From: Liopterus haemorrhoidalis
Lineage: Eukaryota > Arthropoda > Insecta > Coleoptera > Dytiscidae
NCBI GenBank assembly: GCA_963971575.1
Contig: OZ020611.1
Coordinates: forward strand, 223,006,260-223,070,259
DNA: 64,000 bases
Direction of reading: 5' to 3'
Shown: one piece after another, positions 22,871-35,044 of the stretch
How positions within the stretch are numbered: position 1 is the first letter of the stretch
How the letters are laid out: each line of letters opens with the position of its first letter
Position numbers and translations under genes: made by a program
Notes under the pieces: model-generated
The model's database searches: none
What the model saw: the letters and a program-made list of their open reading frames with translations, nothing else
Told to the model about the DNA's origin: nothing

Positions 22871-24295
22871 AAGTATATAAAATGCAAAGGTCGTGCCTCA
22901 GATATAAAAGCGTCGAAGCCGATTTGTTAAGATATAATATAGGATATTGGCGATTTTACAATGTTTGATCCAGGCCTCAAGATATCACACAATGGCACTG
23001 TTCAAAACCATTTCTAAGTGTGAATCAGTGGCGTTATCGGTATGGGCACTGGGGGACACGTGCCCCCCCCCCCTAAAGTCCAGTGAAACGAGAAATTAAT
23101 AAATTTTAAATAACAGTACGGAAAAATCACTTAGGCATTATGCAACATGCAGATTATATTTTATTATGATCAGTATTGAAATTAATGTAAATTAATATAC
23201 CTATGTTCTCCGTGATTTTTGGTTTTCGTAGGTATGATTAATGAGTGCAGTGTTGCCAGATGTATGATTTGAATCGTATTTGTACGATTATTTTTGCATG
23301 TGTACGATGTACGACTTCTTGGTATCAGATGTACGATTTTTTTGATGTTTTTATTGATGAAACATATTTATTTATATACATTTTTAGTAAGTTAAATATT
23401 AATATTATATAATGCGATATATTGAATATTTTAGCCCTCGGATTTCAAATCGACGCGCTCTTAAATAGAATGGTTTATCTCGCTAAGATCTGGTATGCTC
23501 GGGCATATTCGAATATTCAAAAATATAAAGCTCACTCCTCATTAGTTATAGTCTTTTCACACTAGAACTTTAAGACGAGTGAACTTAAATTTCACCGATG
23601 TTTAACATCGGTTTGCTTTCACACTTGATGTTTAAATCTCCGGTGCTGTCATCAGCTACAGTAATTTTGTCCTTAATTACCGTCAGGAAATTACCAGTTT
23701 TGAACTGTCTGCGCAGACGCACGTTTTGAATTATTATAAACAAATATGGATATTTCATTTCATTCTACACTAAAGACACTACAATAAAGAATATTGAAAT
23801 TAATAATTAGTACTAATCCAACCGGGGAAATAAAGCTAACAAAGCTTCAAAAACAATGTAAAAAATAATCTGTTAGTGTTTTGTGTGTATGTGAAAAATG
23901 ATTTGAGTGTAATTTATATTGAGGGGGTGGTGATAGTGATCACCCGGTCATCACCGCCCCCTGTCCCTTGTTACGGGGGTAATGACTCGGAATGAAGTGT
24001 GTCCATGTCACCACCGCGGCACAATGTGCATCCAGTCAGCCCTTGAATCAGCCAACGACCCTTAAATTACAACCTCCCTGCTCCCCCATCATCCTTATAT
24101 TAACGCACTATTCACACTAGATTTATACGAATCAACAACATACGGATTTATATTTTTGTCGTACAATAAATTAAATTTATTTCAGCAACATGAATAATAT
24201 CAAAGATATTGAAACATTTGCTAAAATATTAGGGGTAAAAGAATTTTGTTTTTATTCTTTTTAATTGCTATTTATTCAGGCTGGTGCTAAAGTCC
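22870..24295. other. Intergenic, with MITE fragments only
   Basis: A hAT-like end CAGTGGCGTTATCGG with a C-run lies at 23025-23075. GTTGCCAGATGTATGATTTG and repeated TGTACGA motifs lie at 23250-23340. 23565-23665 is half of the MITE family that is complete at 45808-46274 (shared TTTTCACACTAGA, ATCGGTTTGCTTTCACACTT). A GC-richer stretch at 23930-24090 shows nothing recognisable. Confidence 0.5.
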
Positions 24296-24299
24296 TTAA

Positions 24300-25360
24300 G
24301 AGTGCGCACAACCGTACAGTTTCCTATACAAAACTAACAACCTGAAATAAAATTAGTAACAATCTATACATCAAAATTTTCAGCAAATTTTTATCTACCT
24401 AATAGGATATTTTTAACTGTCAAAAGAACTGTCATGTAATGGTAAATAAACAACTTGCATTATAAACGCCATCTTGCAAACCATTCGACGCATATTTGTG
24501 TACCATGCGGCAAATTGTAGCTAAAGCTTCATTCTACAAATATGTTTGGAGATAATTTGTTCTATTGTGAAAATTACTTATAGTTATTGTACTTGGTAAT
24601 CTACTTTTGCCGCCACCTCGAATCTGCCGCGGTTCTCAATATAGGTGCGGCAGATAAAAATGTTTCATTTTATGTAAAGAATACTTGTACCAAGTGGCAT
24701 TTTATTATCATCAAGTATAATATTTTTCGACGAAGGCTCTAAACCAGTGGTTCTCAACCTTTTTTAGGTGAAGGCACCCCCTATGCAAAATGTGAGATCT
24801 TCGCGGCACCCTACTATTAAATATGTCACTATTTAGTCAATTTAAAGTATAATCAATCAAAAGTATAATTGTGATGTTGGAAAAAAACACAATAATATTC
24901 CAATTACATAATATGTATTTGAAGATCATTCGAAAATTTATAAACGATAAATATTTCTTCGATTCCAAGAATAGCGGCGAATTTATTTTGAAAAGCTCGC
25001 GGCACCCTTTTCATGTGCTTGCGGCACCCTGGTTGAGAACCACTGCTCTAAACTATAAACAATCATGTCGAAAAAAATGTTAACGTATTATTTGAACATA
25101 TCAACACAAAACTATATAAATATAAAAATTATTTGAAACCCATAAATATATTTAAAAAATTACAGAACATTGTTGTGTAATACCTATTATTAAGTTATTT
25201 AGCAATAACATTTTTACAATAAATTTTTCTACAATCAAAAATATTGTATTAGATAGATAAAAATTCTGTGCAAAATTTGATATATAGATTGTCACTAATT
25301 TTATTTCAGATTGTTAGTTTTGTATAAGAAAGTAATAATCTATGGGGGTTGTGCGTAGCG
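24300..25360. mobile_element. TTAA-flanked MITE, copy 2, containing a hAT MITE
   Basis: Bounded by TTAA at 24296-24299 and 25361-25364. Long inverted ends GAGTGCGCACAACCGTACAG and, inverted, CGCTACGCACAACCCCCATA continue into TATACAAAACTAACAA. It shares sequence with copy 1 at 14045-15905 along its length, so this is a true family. It was hit by a hAT at a different internal point from copy 1. Confidence 0.85.
24745..25045. mobile_element. hAT MITE
   Basis: 301 bp with inverted ends CAGTGGTTCTCAACC and (reverse) GGTTGAGAACCACTG, plus subterminal GGCACCC motifs on both sides. The 8-bp target duplication CTCTAAAC is perfect (24737-24744 and 25046-25053). A 70-codon frame inside ends in terminal-repeat sequence and is not a gene. 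Confidence 0.93.
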
Positions 25361-25390
25361 TTAACTGGGCTGCACTCTAGTGATAAATAC

Positions 25391-27553
25391 AAAAATTGAT
25401 GTGAAGTATGAATTTTCACACATTTCAGCGTTTTGTAGGTGTTTAATAAGAGTAAGGAGCCAATAGAATGCTGGATGACTAGAACAATAAAATTTCAATT
25501 AAAAATCCCAGGGATTTATTCTGCGATTTGTTGTGCGTCAAAGTCTTCATTAGATTAATTAGAAATATATTGGTAAATGGCTCCATTACTTTTTCTATTT
25601 TAAAAACGAATTTCTCACTATTAAAAATGTGTTCCGTGACTTCCAGAGGAATAAATAATTTATTCCTCTCTGATATTTAAAACCTAAAAACGAAAGGTGG
25701 GCTCTCACACATGAACGCTACGCAACTTGCATTACACAACGTAGGTCGCGGAAGATGTGTAGCTCGATTCTCAGCTGTTAAAACAATTTTATTATATTTT
25801 TAATTTCAAAAGAAAACATACTCTAGTTTAGATATAAATACAAAAAAGCCATAACATTATTAGCAATAATTTAGCCATTAATTAAAAAAAATAATGAATT
25901 TTGTCAAAAAACACAAAAAAGGGATATCTTCTGAAAATATTATCTGATCAAAAATTCTTATTGTACAATTTCGGTTTACATTAATGTACATTACTCAGAA
26001 TTTTTTCAGATTTTTAGATTAACCTTCCTGGGATATAGGATGTTGGACAACAATCTTTTTAATACATTTTCGGCAAAAACATGTTAAAATTTAAAAAAGG
26101 TACTCTCCGTTGTTCCTCAATCTACGTCTAATCATATTTCTTTTGATACCACACAATACATTTTAAAACAATAATTAGTTAATTAAAATAGTTAATAACT
26201 ATTTTTGTCATATACACAAAATTTTGCTGTTAAATCTTCATTACATTAATAAGAAACAATAATAAGGGAGTTATTTCAAAGTTTAGCTTTAGAGTCCCCT
26301 CTTTACTCCCCAAAAATTCATATAAAAAAAAAGATTTGTTTTTTTATTATAAACTATTTTTGTCATATATGATTTTCCTGTTGTGAATAATTAGAGACAT
26401 ACCTACATATATGTAGATTTTAGTTTTAGTCCCCCCCCCCTCATACTAATAAATATTCATCTAATTGAAAAAATGTATTGAGCAAAAGAGATTACTATAA
26501 AGAATTTTTGATATTTATTTTTTCTATTAAGTCAATAAATAGGAAGATATTTTAGGTCTTTTAAAAAAGAATTTTAACCCCGAAATACCTCCCATAGAAT
26601 AAAAAATTTTAGGTGCCTTATAACATAAGCTATGTTCAAATACTAGTTTTACTCTACCATCTTACCAAATTACGTGAAAATATGTCCAGCCATTTTTGCG
26701 TGAATCTCGAATAGACATACAGACAGACGGACAGACGGACAGTCAGACATACAGACAGACGGACAGACGGACAGACGGACAGACGGACAGACGGACAGAC
26801 GGACAGACGGACAGACGGACAGACGGACAGACGGACAGACGGACAGACGGACAGACGGACAGACGGTCAGACGGACAGACGGACAGACGGACAGACGGAC
26901 AGACGGACAGAAGGACAGAAGGACAGACGGACAGACGGACAGACGGACAGACGGACAGACGGACAGACGGACAGACGGACAGACGGACAGACGGACAGAC
27001 GGACAGACGGACAGACGGACAGACGGACAGACGGACAGACGGACAGACGGACAGACGGACAGACGGACAGACGGACAGACGGACAGACGGACAGACGGAC
27101 AGACGGACAGACGGACAGACGGACAGACGGACAGACGGACAGACGGACAGACGGACAGACGGACAGACGGACAGACGGACAGACGGACAGACGGACAGAC
27201 GGACAGACGGACAGACGGACAGACGGACAGACGGACAGACGGACAGACGGACAGACGGACAGACGGACAGACGGACAGACGGACAGACGGACAGACGGAC
27301 AGACGGACAGACGGACAGACGGACAGACGGACAGACGGACAGACGGACAGACGGACAGACGGACAGACGGACAGACGGACAGACGGACAGACGGACAGAC
27401 GGACAGACGGACAGACGGACAGACGGACAGACGGACAGACGGACAGACGGACAGACGGACAGACGGACAGACGGACAGACGGACAGACGGACAGACGGAC
27501 AGACGGACAGACGGACAGACGGACAGACGGACAGACGGACAGACGGACAGACC
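25391..27553 (+). repeat. Family C dispersed element, copy C1 (relative of family A)
   Basis: Begins AAAAATTGATGTGAAGTATG with TTTTCACACATTTCAG like family A. It diverges into GCCAATAGAATGCTGGATGA and a ATCCCAGGGATTTATTCTGC segment, rejoins the family A plan at CTGATCAAAAATTCTTATTG and TGTACATTACTCAG, and ends in a very long CAGACGGA array. C2 at 32112-33530 shares the middle segment. The A-family end hairpin is not seen after the array. Confidence 0.7.
26714..27553 (+). repeat. CAGACGGA tandem array
   Basis: About 830 bp of the 8-bp unit CAGACGGA, roughly 104 copies. There is one GGTC variant near 26868 and a pair of CAGAAGGA units near 26908; the rest reads as perfect. The 313-residue open frame through it ([12 protein letters not shown]) is an artefact of a unit pattern with no stops. 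Confidence 0.97.
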
Positions 27554-27574
27554 TATATGACTTATATGATAACC

Positions 27575-27660
27575 ATAATTAATATAGACAAGCAGGAGTT
27601 GAACTCATGTCCATACCCTTGCTTAGCGGACACATAACAGGTACAAACTCTTGCAGCTAC
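27575..27660 (-). repeat. tRNA-like sequence next to the CAGACGGA array
   Basis: On the minus strand, GAGTTCAACTCCTG resembles a B box. Upstream TAGCTGCAAGAGTTTGTACC loosely resembles an A box at tRNA-like spacing. No acceptor stem closes, so it is not called a tRNA gene. It echoes the tRNA-like cassettes of family A. Confidence 0.35.
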
Positions 27661-28500
27661 AAGCTTTCTTTTATGTAATTTCAATATAGTTTTAAATTAA
27701 TAATTTAATTTTAATTCGAACAACGCACTCACTTATTTCGCTAATATAATATGATCCTTCCATGGATGAATAATAAGATCAACTTAGATATTCAAATACA
27801 TTTTATCTCAATATCAAATATGTTACCTTATTTCTCCACAAAACCAAAAATAAAACCTCATTTCTTCTTTTTAGTCTCTTGATTGTGGATCGATCTGAGT
27901 GTAGAGATATGGAGTGTAGCGTGGAGTGTGGAGTGAGGAGTGACTAAGTGAGACGAGGTGTTATGGAATGTAGATATTTCGCTATGGAGTGGCTGGGAGC
28001 TGGAGCTAGAAGGCGAGTGCCGAGTATAGAGATGTCGGGAATGTGCCGTACGGACACTATCGCACGGGCATCTTCATCGGACACCACATTGTATGGTAAT
28101 GTGAGTTGACGGTGCGAAGAATTCCATCTATACTTTCCCTACTTCACTTCTCACAACACAACACATGAAATCAATGCATTCAAAATACAATGCATTTGCC
28201 ACTGATATTGAAAAATCATTGCAACGAAGGTACAATTTTATTCTTGCAATATTCTGATCATGGTTTTAACTTTTCTGAAGTGAGGTATGTGTGTTTGTGT
28301 ATAGGTTTAAGCGAATATGTTTTAGATGTACATGTATGTAGAGAGTGGCCAAACAGTGCGCAAGGAACAAACCCAAAAGGTACGTGCGGGGAGGGGTCAT
28401 AAAGGGGCCACGCTGCGCAGTTCAAGAAAATAGATTATCTACTAGGACGATGTGCTGTTTTAATTTGGTGTACTTTTGTCATCCGACATTCTACAGTTAA
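27660..28500. other. No gene seen
   Basis: Includes a GAGTG-rich stretch at 27890-28020 (repeated GGAGTG units) and mixed sequence to 28500. The 70-codon frame at 28190 has no recognisable features. Confidence 0.45.
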
Positions 28501-28650
28501 TTCTACAATTAATTAGTGGATTGTTGCTTATTTTCCGGTTCATATGAATAAATCCAAGTTTAGTCACCTGTAACGATCTTGTATACCGATTTTGCAATGC
28601 TCAGGTTGAATTTTTTTTGCATTCCTTTACACCAATCAACACGAGCCTTT

Positions 28651-29705
28651 TTAGGGTTTTGTAGGTATGACCAAAAAACCCTTATACCGTCATTTTGTCG
28701 TCTGTCTGTCTGTCTGTCTGTCTGTCTGTTCGGTCAAAATTGTAGCCAAACGGCTAAACCTAGAGAGTTGAAATTTGGCATGCTTATACAACTCGTTGAC
28801 CCGCACATAGGAAAAATACTAAAACATCTAAAATACATATCCCTCTAAAAATATAAACAAATATGTGCTCATCGAAAAAAAAAATATTTTTTTTAAATTC
28901 TGAATAGGGTATCAAATGAAAGCCCTTAGTACGTGGATTAACGATCAAAATTTTATTTTTGCAAAATAAATTATTTTGATGCGATTTTTGCCAAAATTGT
29001 GCAAAAAATTTTTTGTCCCACACCCTGTAGCCCAGATGGTTTAAACTAAAAATCTGAAAAAATTCTAAGTAATGTACATTGGTGTGAACCGGAATAGTAC
29101 AACAGGAATTTTTGATCAGATTATGTTTTCGGAAAATAACGCATTTTTTGTGTTTTTAACTAAAATATGTTAACTATTTAATACGTTGTGTAACATATCA
29201 CAACAGTAACTCTCGTGGCGTGGTTGGATTCGTCGTGCGCTTAATAATATAAGTTAACTTGCAAACTGGGGTTCGAATCCTGTTGATTTTTTTTTTTATT
29301 TTTTTTTTGCATTTTTATTTTGTTTAAATTATTTTGTTAAAATTCTAGTTATATTTGGTAAATAGTGCATTTAATTTTTAAAAGCGTAAATTTAATAACC
29401 AGTGCAAAGTGTTGAAATTATAATGTAATTCTATGTTTGACGAAATCAAAGGGCGGGACTTATGATGTAAGCAACCAATGGAAGCCATAGATGCAATTTT
29501 CAAAATCTTAATGAACTTTGCTATATAAAAAAAATACTGCATATATTTAGAAACTCAAATAATGGTATTAGGCATTCGAATTAAAATTCATAAAAAAATA
29601 TTTTGACATAAAATTTGTTTTGGCATCCCAAATAATCATCGTTCAGTTACTAAATACCTGCAAAACCCAGAAATGTGTGAAAATTCACACTTCACATCAA
29701 TTTTT
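28651..29705 (-). repeat. Family A dispersed element, copy A2
   Basis: Complete copy in reverse. It begins TTAGGGTTTTGTAGGTATGA and ends CACTTCACATCAATTTTTTT. Because it interrupts a mariner whose uninterrupted sequence is known from 37.1-38.4 kb, both ends are defined: the element spans about 1,050 bp and lies in a T-run, with a few T on each side as possible target duplication. The GTCT array is at 28701-28729. The tRNA-like cassette of type II is at about 29205-29290. Confidence 0.9.
29205..29290 (+). repeat. tRNA-like cassette of type II within A2
   Basis: Reading the plus strand (opposite to the element), TGGCGTGGTTGG fits the A box and GGTTCGAATCC is a perfect B box. The sequence between and around them is unlike type I in A1/A3 but nearly identical to that in A4 at 48330-48410. 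Confidence 0.7.
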
Positions 29706-30350
29706 TTGAACTTCAGTCAAATTATGCGGAATCCATCGGGAACAGATCTTTTTCACAGCAAAATGTTCATGCAAAATCGAATGTAATTGCAGTCTGCGAT
29801 ATGCCAAAGGATGCCTTTTATTACGGTAAGTCACATGCCAATCTTCTTCAATAGTTTTGCGCACAGCATCGATGTTTTTTGAATCACAACTGATTTTGGT
29901 TGACCTTCACGAGATTTATCACTGATGGACGCACGACCACGACGAAATTCTGTATACCAATTGTAAATAGTCTTTTCTGCTGGTGCTTCATTGCCAAAAG
30001 TTGAACGAAGCGAATCTATGTATTGTGTTGAGTTAGGCCTTTACTAAAATCGTAAAAAATCATCCGAAACCTTTACGAGTAATACCCATTTTTTCACAAA
30101 CTTGTTTTTTTAACGCTCACTGTCAACAAACTACTCGGTCAATTTATAAGCTGCCACTGATTTCACAATAACAAATGTTAAATTTTACGAATATAGTAAT
30201 GACACATTTCAATATTTCCATCTAGTGGTCGTGTGTAAAAACATAAAATGAATTAAGAAAGAAAAGTAGGGCTTCCGCCAAAAACGATTCAATTACAATT
30301 TTAATATCGCATTATTTTATACTTTCATGGCAATTCTTTAATTAACATAG

Positions 30351-31546
30351 GTGGGTTTCGGAAGCAAGCTCGGAGTGTTCTGAGTCACTCTGTTTAACTC
30401 CAGACTAGAGCTGGGAAATGCGAATCTTTTTAAAGATTCGTTTAGTATAGAATGGCTTTCTAAAAAGATTCGTTCTTTTGGAACGAATCGTTGGCGTACA
30501 ACAAATCTAGTGTTTACTGTATACGTCACGCTGTACTTGGCTTTGTTATTGCATAGTTGTGTACTGGGAGCTGAGAACAGTATACCTACATACTTCTGTA
30601 GTTCGCGTGCGTTCGTTGCTCATAGTGGGAGAATCCAAAATACTAAAATACTCTATTTAAAACTAGTTATTTTTATCAAATTTATTATTTATCAATTTTA
30701 ATTTTAATTAATTTGTCCACCTCTGGAAAACAAAAAAATGAACACGTTAAAGTGCATTACAGTAATTTTTCCTTGTTATATTTAAGATAATTAACTATTT
30801 TGTATAATTATTTAAAAAATATATTTATATTTTAATAAATTTGTTATTAAATAAATCATTATTAATTGTTGGTAATTGCTGTATTTTTAACTTGTCCGAA
30901 AACCGTTTGCGAAGCTGTGACTGTGTCAAAAAGCATAGCTCGCACAATTCACATACTCTGGGCTCAGAATGTGAGAGCCAAGCTTCGAGTTACTAGCTTG
31001 CGTATCAAAACATTGATGCATCGTCCGTGAACGATAGACAGTCGCTAGTAGTTCGCGAACGGTGAACGTATCAGTACACCTAGTACGCGTACGTGTTACG
31101 TACTTACGTACACGTATCGTATACACATTGTACTGCGCTGTGTCTCGAGTCGGCCGTTCAGCTTTCGCTCGTGCCATGGTCTAAGTTCGCCCATCCAGAC
31201 TGAGCCTACATACCAAACTATAAACATAGATGTACGTCGTACTTGTGTTCCGCACTACACACTACTCAGCCACCAGCCTGAGCTCTGGTGGCTGTTCCGT
31301 TTCGTTCCATATCGAGTCACTCGCTAGCATTGGGCCGTAAGTTCGCGTACTGAAGATTCACTGCTTATTCAAAGATTCGGTCGTATCAATTCACTGCAAC
31401 GATTCGTTCTTTTGGAACGAATCGTTTGCAAACGTCATATCTCTACTCCAGACCGCTCGAGAAAATGCCTGAACGCCTTTCCTCGAGCGATCTTGAGTTA
31501 AACAGAGTCGACTTGGAATATTCCGAGCTTGCTTCCCGAACCCACG
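30351..31546. mobile_element. Small palindromic MITE split by a hAT
   Basis: The left arm GTGGGTTTCGGAAGCAAGCT and the right arm, inverted, GTGGGTTCGGGAAGCAAGCT continue through CTCTGTTTAACTC. Without the hAT insert the element would be only about 150 bp, a simple foldback MITE. No target duplication was recognised. Confidence 0.7.
30406..31445. mobile_element. Non-autonomous hAT element
   Basis: 1,040 bp, starting TAGAGCTGGGAAATGCG and ending in the inverse of TAGAGATATGACGTTTGC. It has a perfect 8-bp target duplication CTCCAGAC at 30398-30405 and 31446-31453. Subterminal palindromes of the ACGATTCGTTC type (TTCTTTTGGAACGAATCG) lie near both ends. The interior near 30920-31330 is rich in ACGTAC and GTTCGCG motifs and less AT-rich. 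No transposase is visible; the frame at 30926-31177 is not recognisable. Confidence 0.85.
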
Positions 31547-31549
31547 CCA

Positions 31550-32105
31550 TAAAATTTATTTACTTACCTGATTTTAACGCTATATAAATTTAACTCATTT
31601 CATCATTCCATCTTTATTCAAATTTTTCAATAAAGCACTGAGCATAAATATGCAAGTTGTAGTTGTAGTTGGCGTTAGCATCGTGGAGGGTCGCTTTATT
31701 CTGTTAAAATGACGCGTGTTGTTGTGCGTGTGTGTTTATTTTATTTATGGTTGTGACTCAATGTGTGAATGATGGGGTAAGTGGGGTATTGTAAGCGCTC
31801 GTTCTCCGTTCTCCGCTTCACTCGCATTTTATTTCACTTGAATAAAGGCAAAAAATACGAGCATTATATACAGACAAGAGGATTGCTCAAACACCCGAAT
31901 CTTCGTATGATTATTGTCTGGTCACATTTATTTATATTTCACATACGGTGAATGGGGGAGCGCAATCTGTGCAGGGAGTGATATTTTTGTGGTTTATTTA
32001 TTTACTTTCATCATGGATATTATATTTGGGAGGGTGGATTGAAATTAAGTTGAAAATATCGTGGAGAAGTAAATGATATTCATATTTTAACATAGGGAGT
32101 ATGAA
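31550..32105. other. No gene seen
   Basis: Mixed AT-rich sequence with GTTGTAGTTGTAGTTGG near 31650 and GTGTGTG-type runs near 31720. No element end or coding frame is supported. Confidence 0.45.
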
Positions 32106-32111
32106 ATAAAT

Positions 32112-33530
32112 GATTGATGTCAAGTATGAAATTTTACACATATGAGGGTTTAGAAGGTAATTAGTTAGTTAGTTAGTTAAAGTTAGTTAAATCATTTGCA
32201 AAACTATTGTAACAATAAAATTTAAATTAAAAAATCCCAGCGTTCTTTTCTGCATTTGCTTCGTATCTAAGCCTTCATGAAATTAATAAGAAATATATTG
32301 GTTAATGACTTAATTTTTTTCAATTTCTCAAACGTATTTCTCGCTATTAATAATGTGTTATTTGTTTTATAAGTATTTCACTACTAAAAATATTATAATT
32401 TATTCTTGTTTGATACCTTAAACACGAAAAACTAAACAGAAGGCTATAGGCTCCTTGCACACATGAACGCCATTCTGAGCAGTTAAATGTATTTATTATA
32501 TTTTTAATTTCAAAAGAAGACATATACCTACTACCAGTGATGGCATCCTAAATTTTCAGGAAGCGGTTCCATAGTCATGCGATATCTAGGAACCTATTCT
32601 GTATTTTTAAGAGTGAAAACAAAACACTTACTTCCACTTATATTGACTTAACCTCTGTATTTCTAATGATCACTAACAGGCTCAATAAAATATTATTACT
32701 ATTATTATTATTCAAACTGAAATCAGAGTAATTCATTTATTTTTAATAATTCTAACAACTGGTTCCCTCAGGTTTCAATAATTTTAAGAAACGGTTCGCG
32801 AGAACAGGTCCGATCCGGTAGGATGCCATTACTGCCTACTACGTTACCCATAAATACAAAAAATCCATAACATTATAATCATAATTATAACTTAATCATA
32901 ATCATAGTCATAACTTAGCCATTAATTAAAAAAATAATTAAAATTGTCAAAAACACAAAAATTTATATTTTACAGAAACGCAATCTGATCAAAAATTTCT
33001 CTCGTAGGTTTCTGGCTCAGATCAATGTACATTACCTATAATTTTTTCAGATTTTTAGTTTAATCCCTTTGGGTAAAAGGGTGCGGGAAAAGAATTTTTT
33101 TTTAGCACATTTTTGGCTAAGATCATGTTAAAAGAAACGATTTTCACTTTTCTTTCCTTAATCTACGTCTTAAGATATAATAAATTTTAAAAATATAATA
33201 ATTTTTTTCAAGGACTCAAAATGATCGATATTTTTCGAAAAACTAATTTGATCAAAACTTCCTGTTGAAGTGTTCCGATTCCCATCAATGTACATTATGG
33301 AAAAAAATTTCAGATTTTTAGATCTACCCGGCTTGGAGATATGGTGGGGGACAAAAGTTTTTTGACATATTTTTGGCGGAAATAACACAAAAACAAAGAT
33401 TTTTCAAAAATATAAATTTGCTTGTTGATCCACGCATTAAGAGGTTTTATTTGATATGCAAAAAAAAAAACATTTAATAAGAAAATAAAATAATTATTTT
33501 CGTATAAAATCAATAGGATCACTAACTATA
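32112..33530 (+). repeat. Family C dispersed element, copy C2
   Basis: TTGATGTCAAGTATGAAATT, a GTTAGTTAGTTAG run, ATCCCAGCGTTCTTTTCTGC and AATAAGAAATATATTGGTTA parallel C1. The downstream motifs AAAAATTTCT, TCAATGTACATTA and TGGGGGACAAAAG appear twice (about 32985-33190 and 33225-33420), a local duplication. A hAT MITE interrupts it at 32535-32834. Confidence 0.65.
32535..32834. mobile_element. hAT MITE
   Basis: 300 bp, ends CAGTGATGGCATCCTA and (inverse) CAGTAATGGCATCCTA, with a perfect 8-bp duplication CCTACTAC at 32527-32534 and 32835-32842. The interior repeats a GGAAGCGGTTCC / AACTGGTTCC motif. There is no coding capacity. Confidence 0.93.
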
Positions 33531-33719
33531 TTTAAGAAGAATTTAAGAATATTTTTAGAGAGTAATAATTAATATAGGCTATAATTATATTTTTTCATTA
33601 ACCATGTAAATATATTTTTTGTAAAGTTGTTTATATATAAGTAATATTTTGTAAATTTCTATTATTAGCTAAAAGCTATATAAATAAAAATTATTATTAT
33701 TATTATACAATACATATTT

Positions 33720-33920
33720 GTTTATATTTATCTCGGGATGTGTTTTTTTGAACTCTTAGTATTTTTCGTATATATGGGTCAAAGAATGGTATAAGCATGC
33801 CATATTTCAACTTTCTATGTTAAGCCGTTAAGCTAAAATTTCTACCGTACAGACAGAAAGACAGACGCATGAGTGACGTTATAAGAGTTTTTTGGTGGTC
33901 ATACCTATTAAACCCTAAAA
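33720..33920 (+). repeat. Family A 3'-part fragment
   Basis: TATGGGTCAAAGAATGGTAT, CCATATTTCAAC, AGCCGTTAAGCTAAAATTTC, a very short GACAGA stretch and GTTATAAGAGTTTTTTGGTG through AAACCCTAAAAA. It is a degraded partial copy immediately left of the full copy A3. Confidence 0.75.
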
Positions 33921-34118
33921 AAGAAAGAAACATGTGCTTTATTATACAAAAAAATTGATGTGAAGTGTGAATTTTCACACATTTCAGGGTTTCGCAGGTA
34001 TTTAGTAAGTGAATGATGATTATTTGGGATGCCAAAACAAATTTTACGTTAAAATATTTTTTTTGTTAATTTTAATTCAAAAGCCTAATACCATTATTTA
34101 GGTTTCTAAATATGTGCA

Positions 34119-34127
34119 ATATATATA

Positions 34128-34200
<73 letters not shown>
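34119..34200. repeat. (TA)n microsatellite inside A3
   Basis: About 35 uninterrupted TA units replace the TTTTTTTATATAG found at this position in the other family A copies. The expansion therefore began inside the element. Confidence 0.95.
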
Positions 34201-34202
<2 letters not shown>

Positions 34203-34432
34203 CAAGGTTCATTAAGATTTTGAAAATTGCGCCTATGGCTATCATTGGTTGTTATAAGCTCCGCCCCTCTGATTTCGTGTACATTGAAACAGAATTAAAT
34301 TATAATTGCAACAATTTCCACTGGTTATTAAATTTACGCTTTTAAAAATTAAATGCAACATTTACCAAAATATAACCAGAATTTTGAAAAAATAATTTAA
34401 ACAAAATAAAAATGCAAAAAATAATATTGTCT

Positions 34433-34505
34433 CCTCTCGCAGGGATAGAACTGATTTAGTTGGGTACGATGCCAGCGCTATAACCACTAGACCAGGATAC
34501 ACCTT
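34433..34505 (-). repeat. tRNA-like cassette of type I within A3
   Basis: On the minus strand TGGTCTAGTGG is a canonical-looking A box followed by TTATAGCGCTGGC. The B box is weakened to AGTTCTATCCC. It is homologous to the cassette in A1. Confidence 0.65.
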
Positions 34506-34980
34506 CTACTCTATCGTGCTATATAAGTATAACTTGTGTACATTATTAGCAAAAAAACACAAAAAATGCGTTTTTTTTTCAAAAACATAATCTGATCAAA
34601 AATTCCTGTTGTACTATTCCGGTTCACACCAATGTACATTACTTAGAATTTTTTCAGATTTTCAGTTTAAACCATTTGGGCTACAGGGTGTGGGACAACA
34701 TTTTTTTTGCACAATTTAGGCAAAAATCGCTTCAAAATAATTTATTTTACAAAAATAAAAATTTGATCGTTAATCCACGTACCAAGGGCTTTCTTTGATA
34801 CTCTACTCAGAAATTTAAATAAATATTTTTTTTTCGATGAGCACATATTTGTTTATATTTTTAGGGGGATATGTTTTTTAGATGTTTTACTATTTTTCCT
34901 ATGTGCGGGTCAAAGAGTTGTAAGCATGACAAATTTCAACTCTCTAGGTTTAGCCGTTTGGCTACAATTTTTACCGAACG

Positions 34981-35044
<64 letters not shown>

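Larger units (their letters stand above)
28505..30245 (-). pseudogene. mariner transposase relic split by family A copy A2
   Basis: 28510-28650 and 29706-30245 are two pieces of one mariner of the same lineage as 37115-38356. The first aligns with 37645-37785 (TTTCCGGTTCATATGAATAA). The second aligns from the codons for RWIPQNLTE through the N-terminal helix-turn-helix to the start region. In the intact relative the two join inside a run of T at about 37780-37787, exactly where A2 sits here. The C-terminal half with the second and third catalytic aspartates is absent, and the outer inverted repeat near 30260 is lost. Confidence 0.8.

Noticed and set aside
26714..27553. CRISPR-like array
   Set aside because: There are no spacers: the unit is 8 bp and contiguous, in an evidently eukaryotic, transposon-rich context.
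26696..27637. 313-codon open frame (TDGQTDRR repeats)
   Set aside because: Translation of the CAGACGGA tandem array.
30926..31177. 83-codon frame MARAKAERPTRDTAQYNVYT...
   Set aside because: It lies in the interior of a non-autonomous hAT with ACGTAC-rich repeats. Arg/Thr-rich translation of such repeats is expected and no family is recognisable.
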